In this document: positions 9,601-19,454 of the stretch, piece after piece
Position numbering within the stretch: the first letter of the stretch is position 1
How the letters are laid out: the number at the start of each line of letters is the position of its first letter
Source: a bacterium
GTDB taxonomy: Bacteria > Bacillota > Bacilli > Lactobacillales > Streptococcaceae
Direction: 5' to 3'
Assembly: GCA_905221095.1 (NCBI GenBank)
Contig: CAJNBV010000002.1
Span: forward strand, 62,001 to 126,000
DNA: 64,000 nucleotides
Notes under the pieces: generated by a model
Told to the model about the DNA's origin: nothing
The model's input: the letters and a program-made list of their open reading frames with translations, nothing else
Database searches by the model: none
Position numbers and translations under genes: made by a program

Positions 9601-12533
9601 TTGGTGGACTTGTCGCTAAAGTCAACCATGGTGGAAATCCCAATGACTTTAAGCAACGTGGTCGTTTGAAAAATTCATTTATTAAAGGTACGATGACTCT
9701 TAAAAACCATGGTCAAAGTGGTGGTTTAATCCATGAAAACTATGACTGGGGTTGGGTAGAAAATAACGTAAGTATGATGAAAGTAACCAATGGTGAAATC
9801 ATGTACGGAGCAAGCTCAGTAGATACAGGGGATTCATACTTTGGATTTGATAACTTCAAGAATAACTTCTATGTAACGGATGTTGCAACAGGTTTATCAT
9901 CATATAAAAAGTCTAAGCAAATTAAAGGTATTTCAGAAGCAGATGCTTTAGCGAAATTTGCTAATATGGGTATTACTGCTCATGAGTATACGATTAATGA
10001 TCCTGTTACAAATAAACTGAACCTAGTTAAACCAAAAGCAGATACTTACAAATCTACTCAAGACTACGATGCATCTCGTGAACTTGCTTATCGTAATGTT
10101 GAAAAACTTCAACCGTTCTACAACAAAGAATGGATTGTAAATCAAGGAAATAAATTAGCTACTGATAGTCCATTAATGACTAAAGAAGTATTGTCTGTAA
10201 CTGCAATGAAAGGAAATGACTTTGTCACAGACCTTACAGATGCTGACCATATTATGGTTCACTATGCAGATAAGACAAAGGATATCTTTACAATTTCACA
10301 AAAAGATTCTCAAGTTAAACAAGTGAAAGAATATAGTGTAGCTGAACTTGGTGAAGTCGTTTACACACCAAACATGGTTGTTAAAGACCGTGCAGATTTA
10401 ATCAGCGCTATCGAAAGTAAATTGAGTCCAGTAGAATTACAATCTGACCCGATTTACCAACACTTGGGTAGAACTGGTGGCAACAAAGTCAATGCAATTA
10501 AGGATTTGTACTTAGAAGAAAGCTTCAAGTATGTTAAAGATAATCTTAATCAATTCGTTACGAAGTTAGTGGAAAATGAAGATCACCAACTGAACACAGA
10601 TGAAGCTGCAAAACGTGCCTTGATTAAGAAAATCGATGATAATAAGGCTGCAGTTCTTCTTGGTTTGTCTTACCTCAACCGTTACTACGGAGTTAAGTTC
10701 GATGACTTTAACATTAAAGAGTTAATGTTGTTCAAACCTGATTTCTATGGTAAGAATGTGAGTGTGTTAGACTTCTTGATTAAAGTTGGTTCTAAAGAAA
10801 GTAACATTAAAGGTGATAGAACTTTAGAAGCTTATCGTGAAACTATCGGTGGAGTTATCGGTATAGGCGAGTTAAACAGTTTCTTAGACTATAATATGCG
10901 TCTATTCACAAGTGACACCGACTTAAATGATTGGTTCATTAAAGCAACAGAGAAAAATGTTTATATCGTAGAACCAGCTACAACGAATCCTGAATTTGCT
11001 ACTGCAAAACATAGAGCTTATGAAGGATTAAATAATGATGTACACGGTAAGATGATTCTGCCACTTCTAAACTTGAAAGATGCGCATATGTTCTTAATTT
11101 CAACATACAATACAATGGCATATAGTTCGTTTGAAAAATATGGCAAGTATACTGAAGCGGAACGTGAAGCGTTCAAAGCAGAAATTAATAAAGTTGCTAA
11201 AGGTCAACAAAATTACTTAGATTTCTGGTCACGTTTATCATTAGATAAAGTTCGTAACCAATTATTGAAGAGCAAAAATATGGTGCCAACTCCTGTGTTA
11301 GACAACCAAAACTATAAAGGAATCAGCACGGATAAATATGGACATACAAATAGCGGTAAGGATGTAGCGCCTGTTCGTGAATTATACGGACCAACAGGAC
11401 GTTATCATGCAACAGATGGCCGTATGGGAGCTGTAGCTCGTATTTATGGTAATCCTTATAAAGATGATTCAGTCTTCTTCATGGTGACAGATATGATTAG
11501 TGACTTTGGTATCTCAGCCTTCACTCACGAGACAACTCACGTAAATGACCGTATGGTTTACCTAGGTGGTTCTAGACACCGTGAAGGAACTGACTTAGAA
11601 GCATTCGCACAAGGTATGTTACAATCACCTGCTGAAACAAGTCCAAACGGCGACTTTAAAGCACTAGGATTGAACATGGCCTACGAACGTCCAAATGACG
11701 GAAACCAATGGTATAATACTAATCCAAATGATCTTGCTTCTCGTGATGAAATTGATCATTACATGAAAGGTTTCAATGATACTCTAATGCTTCTTGATTA
11801 TCTAGAAGGAGAAGCCGTTCTTGATAAACGCGATAAAGAACTAAACAACGCTTGGTTCAAGAAAGTGGACAAAAAACTACGTGGAGCGAATACGAAGAAC
11901 CAATACGATGAGGTTCGTGATTTGAATGCAGAAGAAAAAGAATATAACTTGACTTCTGTTAACGACCTAGTAGATAAGAACTTCATGACCAAACATGGTC
12001 CTGGTAATGGTACTTATGACCCAACTGGATTCGGTTCTGCTTATGTAACTGTACCAATTACCGCTGGTATCTATGGTGGTAACACAAGTGAAGGTGCTCC
12101 AGGAGCAATGTCATTCAAGCATAACACCTTCCGTATGTGGGGTTACTTTGGATATGAAAAAGGCTTCTTAAACTACGCTTCTAACATGCTGAAAAATGAA
12201 TCTAAACAGGCTGGTCATGCTAGTCTAGGTGATGACTTCATCATTAAGAAAGTTTCTGATGGTAAATTTACTTCTCTAGAAGCTTGGAAGAAAGAATACT
12301 TTAAAGAAGTTGTTGATAAAGCAAAAGCAGGATTTAACCCAGTTACAATCGACGGCACTACTTACAGTAGTTACGAAGATTTGAAGAATGCATTTGCTGC
12401 AGCTGTTGAAAAAGATAAAGCAACTCTTAAAAATGGATCAGTTAAATTTGATAATACTGTATCACTTAAAGAAAAACTATACAAAAAACTTCTTCAACAA
12501 ACAAACAGCTTTAAAACTTCAATCTTTAAATAA
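6621..12533 (+). CDS. zmpB: ZmpB-type M26 zinc metalloprotease, cell-surface
   Basis: A protein of about 1970 residues of the IgA1-protease-like M26 family. Numbered from the in-frame GTG at 6615, it has a YSIRK-type signal motif (16-20), an LPYTG sortase motif unusually near the N terminus (102-106) with hydrophobic segments, and a Pro/Glu/Lys-rich region. The latter carries three 25-27-residue repeats beginning KGTQEEGK. G5-like segments, a long helical domain and the zinc site HETTH (1638-1642) with its distal Glu1662 follow. An N-terminal LPxTG is typical of this family in streptococci. Neither the GTG nor ATG 6621 has a strong SD; translational coupling to the upstream gene fits. Composition becomes more AT-rich after about 8.3 kb. 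Confidence 0.93.
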   Translation: MRKTKQQLEKITKYSIRKLTVGVGPVAIGAFLFGAGTFSVDKVHANEVGGTHSVHYRYLAEQELTESEKALIHHEVPTEFQDDDILYVVYRKKATNSQQLPYTGSKELALAGLGLATASLAVFLVSKKGRKEVLGVLLIGSLGASTFVPYGTFAFENKELLSYNQTISASTHEGLAEGIIHIDGYEYIGYFKEAELHPSRPVSAEQPQLPVEKQSSKEIEKTEVVQERPALTSETVVEKPVVKTPVAPVVEEKPVSEKPQTRQEESLVEIPFETVTSPDANLAEGQTRIVTAGVNGQRRLVTKVSMVNGQEVREVVEDQVVQNPVSQVIAVGTKKEVQPAPTPVPQAEPSHQVAKGTQEEGKVGQALTQPELPEAPVEVKGTQEEGKEGQALTQPELPEAPVEAKGTQEEGKAGQALSQSELPEFKEPVSTKGTQEPGQEGQAPVQEVNPEYNVTTGTVEKSTESDLDFTTEVVPDDTKYVDEQVVETPGSKGVQVTKTIYETVEGVETDKVLSTTTEVKTPAVPKVVKKGTKPIEGTTVETREEVIPFETKEQEDDTLKRGTRQVAQEGVNGKKQITETYKTIRGEKTNDAPKVEEKVLQEPQDKIIKNGTKGLEKPTLQWANTEKDVLKKSATASYTLNKPAGVEIKSIKLALKDKDGQLVKEVTVEENKLNATLDNLKYYQGYTLSTTMVYDRGEGPETETLEDKQIQLDLKKVEIKNIKETSLMSVDAEGNETDKSLLSEKPTDVAPLYLRVTTHDNKTTRLAVSSVEEVVVDGKTLYKVVAKAPDLVQRRDDDTFSEEYVHYFEKQKLKEGNVYYNFNELVKDMQANPTGEFKLGADLNAANVKGNGKSYVTSTFKGKLLSNDGGRFTIHNLERPLFGRVENAHVHDINLGNVNINLPGENKVAPLGEMVKKSTIENIKVTGNVVGNNDVTGMVNKLDEADMRNVAFVGNVTSVGDKGWWSGGLVSESWRSNTDSVYFDGNIVANNAKFGGLVAKVNHGGNPNDFKQRGRLKNSFIKGTMTLKNHGQSGGLIHENYDWGWVENNVSMMKVTNGEIMYGASSVDTGDSYFGFDNFKNNFYVTDVATGLSSYKKSKQIKGISEADALAKFANMGITAHEYTINDPVTNKLNLVKPKADTYKSTQDYDASRELAYRNVEKLQPFYNKEWIVNQGNKLATDSPLMTKEVLSVTAMKGNDFVTDLTDADHIMVHYADKTKDIFTISQKDSQVKQVKEYSVAELGEVVYTPNMVVKDRADLISAIESKLSPVELQSDPIYQHLGRTGGNKVNAIKDLYLEESFKYVKDNLNQFVTKLVENEDHQLNTDEAAKRALIKKIDDNKAAVLLGLSYLNRYYGVKFDDFNIKELMLFKPDFYGKNVSVLDFLIKVGSKESNIKGDRTLEAYRETIGGVIGIGELNSFLDYNMRLFTSDTDLNDWFIKATEKNVYIVEPATTNPEFATAKHRAYEGLNNDVHGKMILPLLNLKDAHMFLISTYNTMAYSSFEKYGKYTEAEREAFKAEINKVAKGQQNYLDFWSRLSLDKVRNQLLKSKNMVPTPVLDNQNYKGISTDKYGHTNSGKDVAPVRELYGPTGRYHATDGRMGAVARIYGNPYKDDSVFFMVTDMISDFGISAFTHETTHVNDRMVYLGGSRHREGTDLEAFAQGMLQSPAETSPNGDFKALGLNMAYERPNDGNQWYNTNPNDLASRDEIDHYMKGFNDTLMLLDYLEGEAVLDKRDKELNNAWFKKVDKKLRGANTKNQYDEVRDLNAEEKEYNLTSVNDLVDKNFMTKHGPGNGTYDPTGFGSAYVTVPITAGIYGGNTSEGAPGAMSFKHNTFRMWGYFGYEKGFLNYASNMLKNESKQAGHASLGDDFIIKKVSDGKFTSLEAWKKEYFKEVVDKAKAGFNPVTIDGTTYSSYEDLKNAFAAAVEKDKATLKNGSVKFDNTVSLKEKLYKKLLQQTNSFKTSIFK
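7683..7982 (+). repeat. In-frame tandem repeats inside zmpB
   Basis: Units start at 7683, 7758 and 7833 (75, 75 and 81 bp), with a diverged fourth from 7914. They encode KGTQEEGK[V/E/A]GQAL, followed by a [13 protein letters not shown] spacer. The codons are conserved enough to suggest recent expansion or recombination. Copy number probably varies between strains. Confidence 0.85.
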
Positions 12534-12542
12534 TCGAAATCT

Positions 12543-12569
12543 CTCATCTGCTTTGCGGATGAGGGTTTT
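12543..12569 (+). terminator. zmpB terminator
   Basis: A 9-bp stem CTCATCTGC/GCGGATGAG (one G-U pair) with a TTT loop, followed by GGTTTTCTTATTTT. The pabB promoter begins directly after the T-rich tail. Confidence 0.85.
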
Positions 12570-12578
12570 CTTATTTTG

Positions 12579-12587
12579 TGCTATACT
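12579..12587 (+). promoter_or_regulatory. Extended -10 promoter of pabB, predicted leaderless
   Basis: TGcTATACT (-10 hexamer 12582-12587) ends 6 nt before the pabB ATG at 12594, so the predicted transcription start falls on the start codon. No convincing -35 box is seen, as expected for extended -10 promoters. Confidence 0.6.
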
Positions 12588-12593
12588 TAAGGT

Positions 12594-14315
12594 ATGCATA
12601 GAAAAACAGTGATTGATTTTAGGGCTTTAAGGGAGAGATACACCTTTACCAAGCCCATCAAAGAGTTGAAAACTAGAAATGTAGCAGAAGTAGCAGACTT
12701 GCTGGCACAAGTGGAAAGCTACCAAGAGCAAGGCTACTATATGGTGGGCTATGTCAGCTATGAGGCTGCACCTGCTTTTGAAGAGAAATTAGCAGTTCGC
12801 AAGTCTCCCCTATTGGGAGAGTACCTACTGTATTTTACTGTTCATGATAGGGTAGAAACATCCCCTATTCCTCTGACTTATGATGAGGTTGATTTGCCTT
12901 CAAATTGGCAGGAAGTGACGTCTGAAGCAGAATATGAAAAGGCGATTGCCCAGATTCACCATCATTTACGGCAGGGAGATACCTATCAAGTCAATTACAC
13001 CGTTCAACTCAAGCAAGACCTCAGTGCTAATCCGTTTGCCATCTACAATCGTATGGTGGTAGAGCAGGAGGCGGGTTACAATGCCTATGTGGAACATGAC
13101 GAGATGGCAGTGATTTCCATGAGCCCAGAGCTCTTTTTTGAGCAAAATGACCGCGAGTTGACAACGCGACCAATGAAGGGAACGACTCAGCGGGGAGTGA
13201 CTGACCAAGAAGACCTTGCCCAAGCTAATTGGTTAGAGCAGGATCCTAAAAATCGCTCTGAAAATATGATGATTGTGGACCTCTTGCGCAATGACATGAA
13301 TCGTATTTCTGAAGTGGGGAGTGAGCACGTGGAACGTCTTTGTCAAGTGGAACAGTATTCAACTGTTTGGCAGATGACTTCGACTATCAAGAGTCAATTG
13401 CGAGAGGATGTGGATCTTGTTGAAATCTTCCGTTCTCTATTTCCTTGTGGTTCCATAACGGGTGCACCCAAAATTGCAACTATGGAAATCATTAAGGACT
13501 TGGAGCCCCAACCCAGAGGAGTTTACTGCGGAACGATTGGTCTCTTGCTTCCAAATGGGCGCCGGATTTTCAATGTTGCCATTCGGACCATTCAACTGCA
13601 TCAAGGGAAAGCCATCTATGGAGTAGGTGGCGGCATTACATGGGATAGCACTTGGGAATCTGAATACCGAGAGGTTCATCAAAAGGCGGCAGTCCTTTAT
13701 CGTAAACAAGCTCGCTTCCAATTAATTACAACTGGAAAAATTAGCCAAAAACAACTGCTGTTTGAAGAGCAACATATAGAAAGATTGAGAAAAGCGAGTC
13801 GATATTTTGCATATTCTTTTGATGTAGAAGACTTGAGACAAAAGATAGAGGCAGAGTGCCAAGCTTGTGATGCTAATCAAGACTACCGTTTGCGAATTAG
13901 TCTCAGCAAGTCTGGAGAGTTTGAACTCAGTCGTCAAATCTTAACACCTCTTAGTCCTAGCTTCTGTCAGGCTCAACTTTGCCTGCAGGAAACGGATTTG
14001 AATCAAGTTTTTACCTACTTCAAAACGAGTCACCGACCGCATTTAAACCTAGGGGAACAAGAGAAGATTTACTACAATAAGTCAGGAGAACTACTTGAAA
14101 CCTCTATCGGAAATTTGGTTTTGAAAATCGCTGGAAAACTCTATACACCACCAGTCCGACTTGGAATCTTACCCGGAATTTGCCGTCAGCATTTGCTGGA
14201 AACAGGACAGGCAGAAGAGAAAGTCTTGACCTTGGCAGATTTAGTTCAAGCAGAAGCAATTTATGGATGTAATGCAGTGAGAGGCTTGTATGAATTAAGC
14301 CTAGAGGATAACTAG
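12594..14315 (+). CDS. pabB: Aminodeoxychorismate synthase component I fused to aminodeoxychorismate lyase (PabBC)
   Basis: 573 residues. The N-terminal ~370 residues are the chorismate-binding domain, with MKGTTQRG, LFPCGSITGAPK and GVGGGITWDS. The C-terminal ~190 residues are an aminotransferase class-IV (PabC-like) domain ending NAVRGLYEL. Together they convert chorismate plus ammonia to 4-aminobenzoate for folate. The glutaminase partner PabA is not in this window. The ATG lies only 6 nt past the -10 box, and there is no room for a normal SD in the predicted transcript. Confidence 0.9.
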   Translation: MHRKTVIDFRALRERYTFTKPIKELKTRNVAEVADLLAQVESYQEQGYYMVGYVSYEAAPAFEEKLAVRKSPLLGEYLLYFTVHDRVETSPIPLTYDEVDLPSNWQEVTSEAEYEKAIAQIHHHLRQGDTYQVNYTVQLKQDLSANPFAIYNRMVVEQEAGYNAYVEHDEMAVISMSPELFFEQNDRELTTRPMKGTTQRGVTDQEDLAQANWLEQDPKNRSENMMIVDLLRNDMNRISEVGSEHVERLCQVEQYSTVWQMTSTIKSQLREDVDLVEIFRSLFPCGSITGAPKIATMEIIKDLEPQPRGVYCGTIGLLLPNGRRIFNVAIRTIQLHQGKAIYGVGGGITWDSTWESEYREVHQKAAVLYRKQARFQLITTGKISQKQLLFEEQHIERLRKASRYFAYSFDVEDLRQKIEAECQACDANQDYRLRISLSKSGEFELSRQILTPLSPSFCQAQLCLQETDLNQVFTYFKTSHRPHLNLGEQEKIYYNKSGELLETSIGNLVLKIAGKLYTPPVRLGILPGICRQHLLETGQAEEKVLTLADLVQAEAIYGCNAVRGLYELSLEDN

Positions 14316-14933
14316 ATGAAACTGGTATTTTTACATGGTTTAGGGCAGTCAGCAGAGAGTTGGAAAGAAGTTCGGAATCTACTGACAGATTATCCTTCTG
14401 AGGCTATCGAGTTATTTCCTTCTGGAATTAACAGCTATCAAAAAGCTAAGGAGCGAGTTTATCAACATCTAGCTCAAGAGACAGAACCTTTTGTTTTGGT
14501 TGGATTGTCTTTAGGTGCTGCCCTGGCACTAGAACTTTCCAGTTACGCTTTACCAAATCTCCGAGCTTTGGTTCTACCAGGATGTCCACTTAAACTGTCC
14601 GGTAATATCCTATTTTATCTTCAGTTGCGGATATTTAAATTGCTTCCCAAAAGGGTATTTGAAAAACAGGGGGCAGATAAGGCACTTATGGTTGGTATTT
14701 CCGAAGAATTAAAAACACTTGATTTAAGGGAGATTGCAAAGACTTGCCCCTATCCAACCTTACTGATTTGTGGCAGCAAAGATAAACCGAATCTTAGTTC
14801 TATGAATGCTCTCCATAGATTGTTGACAAATTCGCAATTTCAGATTATTCCAGACGGCCCTCATGTTTTGAATAAGGAAAAACCAAAGGAGTTTGTAGAA
14901 AAGACCAGAAGTTTCCTTGAATTGCTGAAATAA
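14316..14933 (+). CDS. Alpha/beta hydrolase
   Basis: 205 residues of alpha/beta-hydrolase fold. The oxyanion segment FLHGLGQS is near the N terminus, the nucleophile elbow GLSLG lies near residue 67, and the likely catalytic His is in DGPHVLNKE near the C terminus. The ATG follows the pabB stop codon directly, so the two are translated as one unit. The substrate is unknown. Pairing with pabB suggests, but does not prove, a link to folate or aromatic metabolism. Confidence 0.8.
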   Translation: MKLVFLHGLGQSAESWKEVRNLLTDYPSEAIELFPSGINSYQKAKERVYQHLAQETEPFVLVGLSLGAALALELSSYALPNLRALVLPGCPLKLSGNILFYLQLRIFKLLPKRVFEKQGADKALMVGISEELKTLDLREIAKTCPYPTLLICGSKDKPNLSSMNALHRLLTNSQFQIIPDGPHVLNKEKPKEFVEKTRSFLELLK

Positions 14934-14982
14934 GTTTGATAAAATAATAGTGAAATCGATATCATAATTATGGGAGAAAGAA

Positions 14983-16230
14983 ATGAACAAACGTCTATTT
15001 TTTAAAATGAGTTTGGCGACGTTGTCAGTTTTAGCCTTGTTTTCACAACCAGTTTTAGCAGAAGAAAACATCCATTTTTCTAGCTGTAAGGAAGCTTGGG
15101 CTAATGGCTATTCAGATCTTCATGAGGGAGCCCCTGGTTATTCTGCCAAGTTAGACCGCGACCATGATGGTGTGGCTTGTGAATTGAAAAATGCCCCTAA
15201 GGGTGCTTTTAAAGCAAAACAAAAGACTACAACTCAAACTGATACAAGTTCAGCAACAACAAGTGGTTGGGTTAAGCAGGACGGTGCTTGGTACTACTTT
15301 GATGGAAATGGAAATCCAGTGAAAAATGCTTGGCAGGGAAGCTATTATCTGAAAGCGGATGGTCAAATGGCACAGAGCGAATGGATTTATGATGATTCTT
15401 ATCAAGCTTGGTATTACTTGAAATCAGATGGTTCCTATGCTTATAGTACATGGCAAGGAAATTACTATTTGAAATCAAACGGTAAGATGGCACAAGGTGA
15501 ATGGGTTTATGATGCTACTTATCAAGCTTGGTATTATCTAAAATCAGATGGATCTTATGTTTATAGTGCATGGCAAGGAAATTACTATTTGAAATCAGAT
15601 GGTAAAATGGCTGTCAATGAATGGGTTGATGGTGGACGTTATTATGTAGATGCGACTGGTTTGTGGAAAGCTAATTCCAAAGTAACCAATAAAGGTTCTT
15701 ATTACAGTCTTCAAGGGAAGTATGATGAAATCGTAGTTGCTAATAAACACTATCCTATGTCCAAAGATTACTATCCGGGTGAAAATGCTACTGCAAAAGC
15801 GTCCTTTTTAAAACTGATTGCACAGATGCAGGAGGAAGGTTATGCTATTAGCGATAATTATAGTGGATTTAGAAGTTATGCAACTCAAGCACAATTATAT
15901 CAAAGTTATGTGAACCAAGAGGGGCAGGCTGCTGCGGACCGTTATTCAGCTCGTCCTGGATATAGTGAACATCAGACAGGACTTGCTTTTGATGTGATTG
16001 GCACAGATGGTCAATTGGTTGAAGATTCAAGTGCTGCTCAATGGTTATTAGAACATGCGCCAGACTATGGTTTTGTTGTTCGATATCCTCGTGGTAAGGA
16101 AAGTATAACTGGTTATATGCATGAGGAATGGCATCTGCGCTATATTGGGAAAGAAGCTAAAGACATTGCTGCAAGTGGTTTGACGCTGGAGGAATATTAT
16201 GGATTTGATGGTGGAGATTATCTAGATTAA
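14983..16230 (+). CDS. Secreted choline-binding protein with Excalibur and M15 (VanY/LdcB-like) peptidase domains
   Basis: 415 residues. A signal peptide ends near residue 26 (QPVLA). An Excalibur calcium-binding motif follows (30-68, DRDHDGVACE). Then come several choline-binding repeats with WYYLKSDGSYAYS/WQGNYYLK units (about 85-222). The C-terminal D,D/L,D-carboxypeptidase domain of family M15B carries the zinc ligands His330 and Asp337 in SEHQTGLAFD and His384 in EEWH, with Glu381/382 as catalytic base. The N-terminal two thirds match pneumococcal CbpL as I remember it. The peptidase end is not part of the CbpL I recall. It should bind teichoic-acid choline and trim peptidoglycan stems. 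Confidence 0.88.
   Translation: MNKRLFFKMSLATLSVLALFSQPVLAEENIHFSSCKEAWANGYSDLHEGAPGYSAKLDRDHDGVACELKNAPKGAFKAKQKTTTQTDTSSATTSGWVKQDGAWYYFDGNGNPVKNAWQGSYYLKADGQMAQSEWIYDDSYQAWYYLKSDGSYAYSTWQGNYYLKSNGKMAQGEWVYDATYQAWYYLKSDGSYVYSAWQGNYYLKSDGKMAVNEWVDGGRYYVDATGLWKANSKVTNKGSYYSLQGKYDEIVVANKHYPMSKDYYPGENATAKASFLKLIAQMQEEGYAISDNYSGFRSYATQAQLYQSYVNQEGQAAADRYSARPGYSEHQTGLAFDVIGTDGQLVEDSSAAQWLLEHAPDYGFVVRYPRGKESITGYMHEEWHLRYIGKEAKDIAASGLTLEEYYGFDGGDYLD
15399..15638 (+). repeat. 120-bp direct repeat encoding choline-binding repeats
   Basis: The blocks beginning TATCAAGCTTGGTATTA at 15399 and 15519 are near-identical over 120 bp. Each encodes a pair of choline-binding units (YQAWYYLKSDGSY and WQGNYYLKS). 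Repeat copy number here is prone to change by recombination. Confidence 0.85.
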
Positions 16231-16334
16231 AAATCTATATTAGTTAAATGCAAACCTTTGCATAAATGAGTGAATTTTGTTATACTAGTACTGTAAGCAT
16301 TTTCAATTACTACAAAATGAAAAAGGAGAATATG

Positions 16335-17294
16335 ATGAGTCAAAAGATTATTGGGATTGACCTTGGTGGAACTTCTATCAAATTTGCAATCTTAACAACA
16401 GCAGGAGAAATCCAAGAAAAATGGTCTATCAAGACTAATATTTTGGATGAGGGAAGTCATATCGTTGAAGATATGATTGAGTCTATTCAACATCGTTTGG
16501 ACTTGCTTGGATTGGTAGCAGCGGATTTCCAAGGTATTGGAATGGGATCACCAGGTGTGGTTGACCGTGAAAAAGGAACTGTTATTGGTGCCTACAACTT
16601 AAACTGGAAAACCCTTCAACCAATTAAAGAGAAAATTGAAAAAGCCTTGGGTATTCCATTCTTCATCGATAATGATGCCAACGTGGCAGCTCTTGGTGAG
16701 CGCTGGATGGGTGCTGGTGATAACCAACCAGACGTTGTCTTTATGACACTTGGTACAGGTGTTGGTGGCGGTATCGTTGCAGAAGGCAAATTGCTTCACG
16801 GTGTTGCTGGTGCAGCAGGTGAGCTCGGTCACATCACTGTTGACTTTGACCAACCAATCGCATGTACTTGCGGTAAGAAAGGTTGCCTTGAGACAGTCGC
16901 TTCTGCAACAGGGATTGTCAACTTGACTCGTCGCTATGCCGATGAATACGAAGGCGATGCAGCCTTGAAACGCTTGATTGATAACGGAGAAGAAGTAACT
17001 GCTAAGACTGTCTTTGATCTTGCAAAAGAAGGAGACGACCTTGCCTTAATCGTTTACCGTAACTTCTCACGTTACTTGGGAATCGCTTGTGCCAACATTG
17101 GTTCAATCCTAAACCCATCAACAATCGTTATCGGTGGTGGTGTGTCGGCTGCAGGAGAATTCCTTCTACAAGGTGTTCAAAAAGTCTACGACGAAAATAG
17201 CTTCCCACAAGTACGCACAACAACTAAATTGGCTCTTGCAACTCTAGGAAACGACGCTGGAGTTATCGGAGCAGCATCACTTGTATTGCAATAA
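16335..17294 (+). CDS. gki: ROK-family glucokinase
   Basis: 319 residues. It phosphorylates glucose to glucose-6-phosphate. The ATP-binding motif IGIDLGGTSIKFA is at the N terminus. The ROK zinc motif CTCGKKGCLE and the catalytic segment IDNDANVAALGE are present. I start at ATG 16335 (MSQKI); an ATG directly before it (16332) and an upstream in-frame start are less well spaced from AAAAGGAG. gki is one of the genes used in pneumococcal sequence typing. Confidence 0.93.
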   Translation: MSQKIIGIDLGGTSIKFAILTTAGEIQEKWSIKTNILDEGSHIVEDMIESIQHRLDLLGLVAADFQGIGMGSPGVVDREKGTVIGAYNLNWKTLQPIKEKIEKALGIPFFIDNDANVAALGERWMGAGDNQPDVVFMTLGTGVGGGIVAEGKLLHGVAGAAGELGHITVDFDQPIACTCGKKGCLETVASATGIVNLTRRYADEYEGDAALKRLIDNGEEVTAKTVFDLAKEGDDLALIVYRNFSRYLGIACANIGSILNPSTIVIGGGVSAAGEFLLQGVQKVYDENSFPQVRTTTKLALATLGNDAGVIGAASLVLQ

Positions 17295-17300
17295 GATAAA

Positions 17301-17352
17301 AAAGGAGAAAATTGCTTTCTAGAAGCGAGTGATTTTCCTCCTTTCTTTTTTT
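17301..17352 (+). terminator. gki terminator, joined to the thyA promoter
   Basis: AAAGGAGAAAAT pairs with ATTTTCCTCCTTT (one bulge) and is followed by CTTTTTTT. An extended -10 box TGCTATACT follows at once and should drive thyA. Confidence 0.75.
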
Positions 17353-17388
17353 ATGCTATACTAGTTAGGAAATAAATGAGGTGAGAGA

Positions 17389-18228
17389 ATGACAAAAGCA
17401 GATACGATTTTTAAAGAAAATATTGAACGAATCCTTAAATACGGTGTCTTTTCTGAGCAGGCACGTCCCAAGTACAAGGATGGAACTGTTGCTAACTCCA
17501 AGTATGTAACTGGTGCCTTTGCCGAGTATGACTTGGCAAAGGGGGAATTCCCTATCACAACCTTGCGTCCGATCGCTATCAAATCCGCTATTAAGGAAGT
17601 GCTCTGGATTTACCAAGACCAATCAAATAGCCTAGAAGTGCTGAATAGCAAGTACAATGTTCACTACTGGAATGACTGGGAAGTGGGAAATACAGGAACC
17701 ATTGGTGAGCGCTATGGTGCCGTTGTTAAGAAACACGATATTATCAATAAGCTTCTCAAGCAGTTGGAAACCAACCCTTGGAACCGCCGCAATATCATCT
17801 CGCTCTGGGATTACCAAGCTTTCGAAGAAACAGACGGGCTGCTCCCATGCGCCTTTCAGACTATGTTTGATGTCCGTCGTGTTGATGGAGAAATCTATCT
17901 GGATGCGACCTTGACCCAGCGTTCTAACGATATGCTGGTGGCCCACCACATCAATGCGATGCAGTATGTAGCTCTTCAAATGATGATTGCCAAACATTTT
18001 GGCTGGAAGGTTGGAAAGTTCTTCTATTTCATAAACAACCTCCATATCTATGACAATCAATTTGAACAAGCTCAGGAATTGCTTCGTCGTGAGCCGTCAA
18101 ACTGCCAACCACGCTTGGTTTTGAATGTTCCTGATGGGACTAATTTCTTTGATATCAAAGCAGAAGATTTTGAGTTGGTGGATTATGACCCTGTTAAGCC
18201 GCAGTTGAAGTTTGACCTAGCTATTTAA
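17389..18228 (+). CDS. thyA: Thymidylate synthase
   Basis: 279 residues. It makes dTMP from dUMP with methylene-tetrahydrofolate. Visible motifs are [10 protein letters not shown], the active-site cysteine in [12 protein letters not shown], and the dUMP-binding [17 protein letters not shown]. It is transcribed alone and ends at a bidirectional terminator shared with the convergent small gene. Confidence 0.93.
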   Translation: MTKADTIFKENIERILKYGVFSEQARPKYKDGTVANSKYVTGAFAEYDLAKGEFPITTLRPIAIKSAIKEVLWIYQDQSNSLEVLNSKYNVHYWNDWEVGNTGTIGERYGAVVKKHDIINKLLKQLETNPWNRRNIISLWDYQAFEETDGLLPCAFQTMFDVRRVDGEIYLDATLTQRSNDMLVAHHINAMQYVALQMMIAKHFGWKVGKFFYFINNLHIYDNQFEQAQELLRREPSNCQPRLVLNVPDGTNFFDIKAEDFELVDYDPVKPQLKFDLAI

Positions 18229-18237
18229 AAGAATAGA

Positions 18238-18278
18238 AAAAAGAAGTTGAGACAATAAATCCCAACTTCTTTTGTTTT
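18238..18278. terminator. Bidirectional terminator between thyA and the DUF3042 gene
   Basis: AAAAGAAGTTG pairs with CAACTTCTTTT around a short loop, with A-rich and T-rich flanks on opposite sides. It can stop transcription from both convergent genes. Confidence 0.85.
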
Positions 18279-18449
18279 TTAACGTGATACGCGGCGACGA
18301 GCTGCTTTTTTACGGTTTTCTTCGATGAAAGCTGCTTTTTGCTCTTCTGGTTCGATTACTTTCTTTTTAAATGCGTATACTGCGCCTGCAAGTGCAGCGA
18401 CAGTTCCTGCGACACCTGTTACAAGACCTTTAGCGAATCCTTTAGCCAT
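18279..18449 (-). CDS. Small DUF3042-like protein
   Basis: A 56-residue protein starting MAKGFAKGLVTGVAGTVAA and ending in a very basic RKKAARRRVSR tail. A hydrophobic Gly/Ala-rich segment (about 8-26) could span or insert into the membrane. A perfect AAGGAGG lies 7 nt before the ATG. It is divergent from miaA. The length and pattern match the lactobacillales DUF3042 family, for which I know no function. The gene is below usual ORF-length cut-offs. Confidence 0.85.
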   Translation of the reverse strand: MAKGFAKGLVTGVAGTVAALAGAVYAFKKKVIEPEEQKAAFIEENRKKAARRRVSR

Positions 18450-18569
18450 GAGTCTTCCTCCTTTATCTTCTTAATCAGCCAGCCTCCTCAAGAGGTCACA
18501 TTTTTCTGACTGACCTTTTTGTGTTATAATAATAGTAACGAAAAAATGGGAATTTTTCAAGGAAAAAAG

Positions 18570-19454
18570 ATGAAAACAAAAATAATTGTGATTGTTGGAC
18601 CGACTGCTGTTGGAAAAACAGCCCTTGCCATTGAAGTGGCCAAGCGCTTTGGTGGCGAAGTTGTGAGCGGCGATAGTCAGCAGGTTTACCGAGGTCTAGA
18701 TATTGGGACGGCTAAGGCTAGCCCAGAGGAGCAGGCAGCTGTTCCCCATCATTTAATCGATGTTAGAGAGGTAACCGAGTCTTACTCGGCTTTTGATTTT
18801 GTTTCAGAAGCTAAGATAGCGATTGAGGATATTCACAGCCGTGGCAAGCTAGCCATTATAGCTGGTGGAACTGGGCTTTATATCCAGAGCTTGTTGGAAG
18901 GTTACCATCTGGGTGGGGAGACTCCCCATGAGGAGATTTTGGCCTATCGGGCTAGTTTGGAGCCTTATACAGATGAGGAATTAGCCCATTTGGTGGAGCA
19001 AGCAGGCCTTGAAATTCCTCAGTTTAATCGTCGTCGTGCTATGCGTGCCTTGGAAATAGCCCATTTTGGTCAGGATTTGGAAAATCAAGAGACCTTGTAT
19101 GAACCATTGATTATCTGCTTGGATGATGAACGCAGTCAGCTTTATGAACGTATCAACAACCGAGTGGATCTGATGTTTGAGGCTGGTCTTTTGGATGAGG
19201 CCAAGTGGCTCTATGACCATTACCCTGATGTGCAGGCTGCTAAGGGCATTGGCTACAAAGAACTCTTTCCATACTTCCGTGGAGAGCAGACCTTGGAGGA
19301 AGCTAGTGAGAGTCTTAAACAGGCGACTCGTCGTTTTGCCAAGCGTCAGCTGACCTGGTTCCGTAATCGCATGCAGGTCACATTTTATCAGATTGGAGAG
19401 TCTGGTGTGCAGGAACGTATTTTTAGCCAGATTGAGGAGTTTTTAGATGATTGA
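18570..19454 (+). CDS. miaA: tRNA dimethylallyltransferase MiaA
   Basis: 294 residues. It adds the isopentenyl-type group to A37 of tRNAs reading UNN codons. The P-loop [11 protein letters not shown] lies at the N terminus, followed by [17 protein letters not shown] and VPHHLID, and [14 protein letters not shown] near the C terminus. I start at ATG 18570 (MKTKI); the upstream in-frame extension lacks family similarity. The stop overlaps hflX by 8 bp. This begins a compact run miaA-hflX-hypothetical-rnz-SDR. Confidence 0.93.
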   Translation: MKTKIIVIVGPTAVGKTALAIEVAKRFGGEVVSGDSQQVYRGLDIGTAKASPEEQAAVPHHLIDVREVTESYSAFDFVSEAKIAIEDIHSRGKLAIIAGGTGLYIQSLLEGYHLGGETPHEEILAYRASLEPYTDEELAHLVEQAGLEIPQFNRRRAMRALEIAHFGQDLENQETLYEPLIICLDDERSQLYERINNRVDLMFEAGLLDEAKWLYDHYPDVQAAKGIGYKELFPYFRGEQTLEEASESLKQATRRFAKRQLTWFRNRMQVTFYQIGESGVQERIFSQIEEFLDD

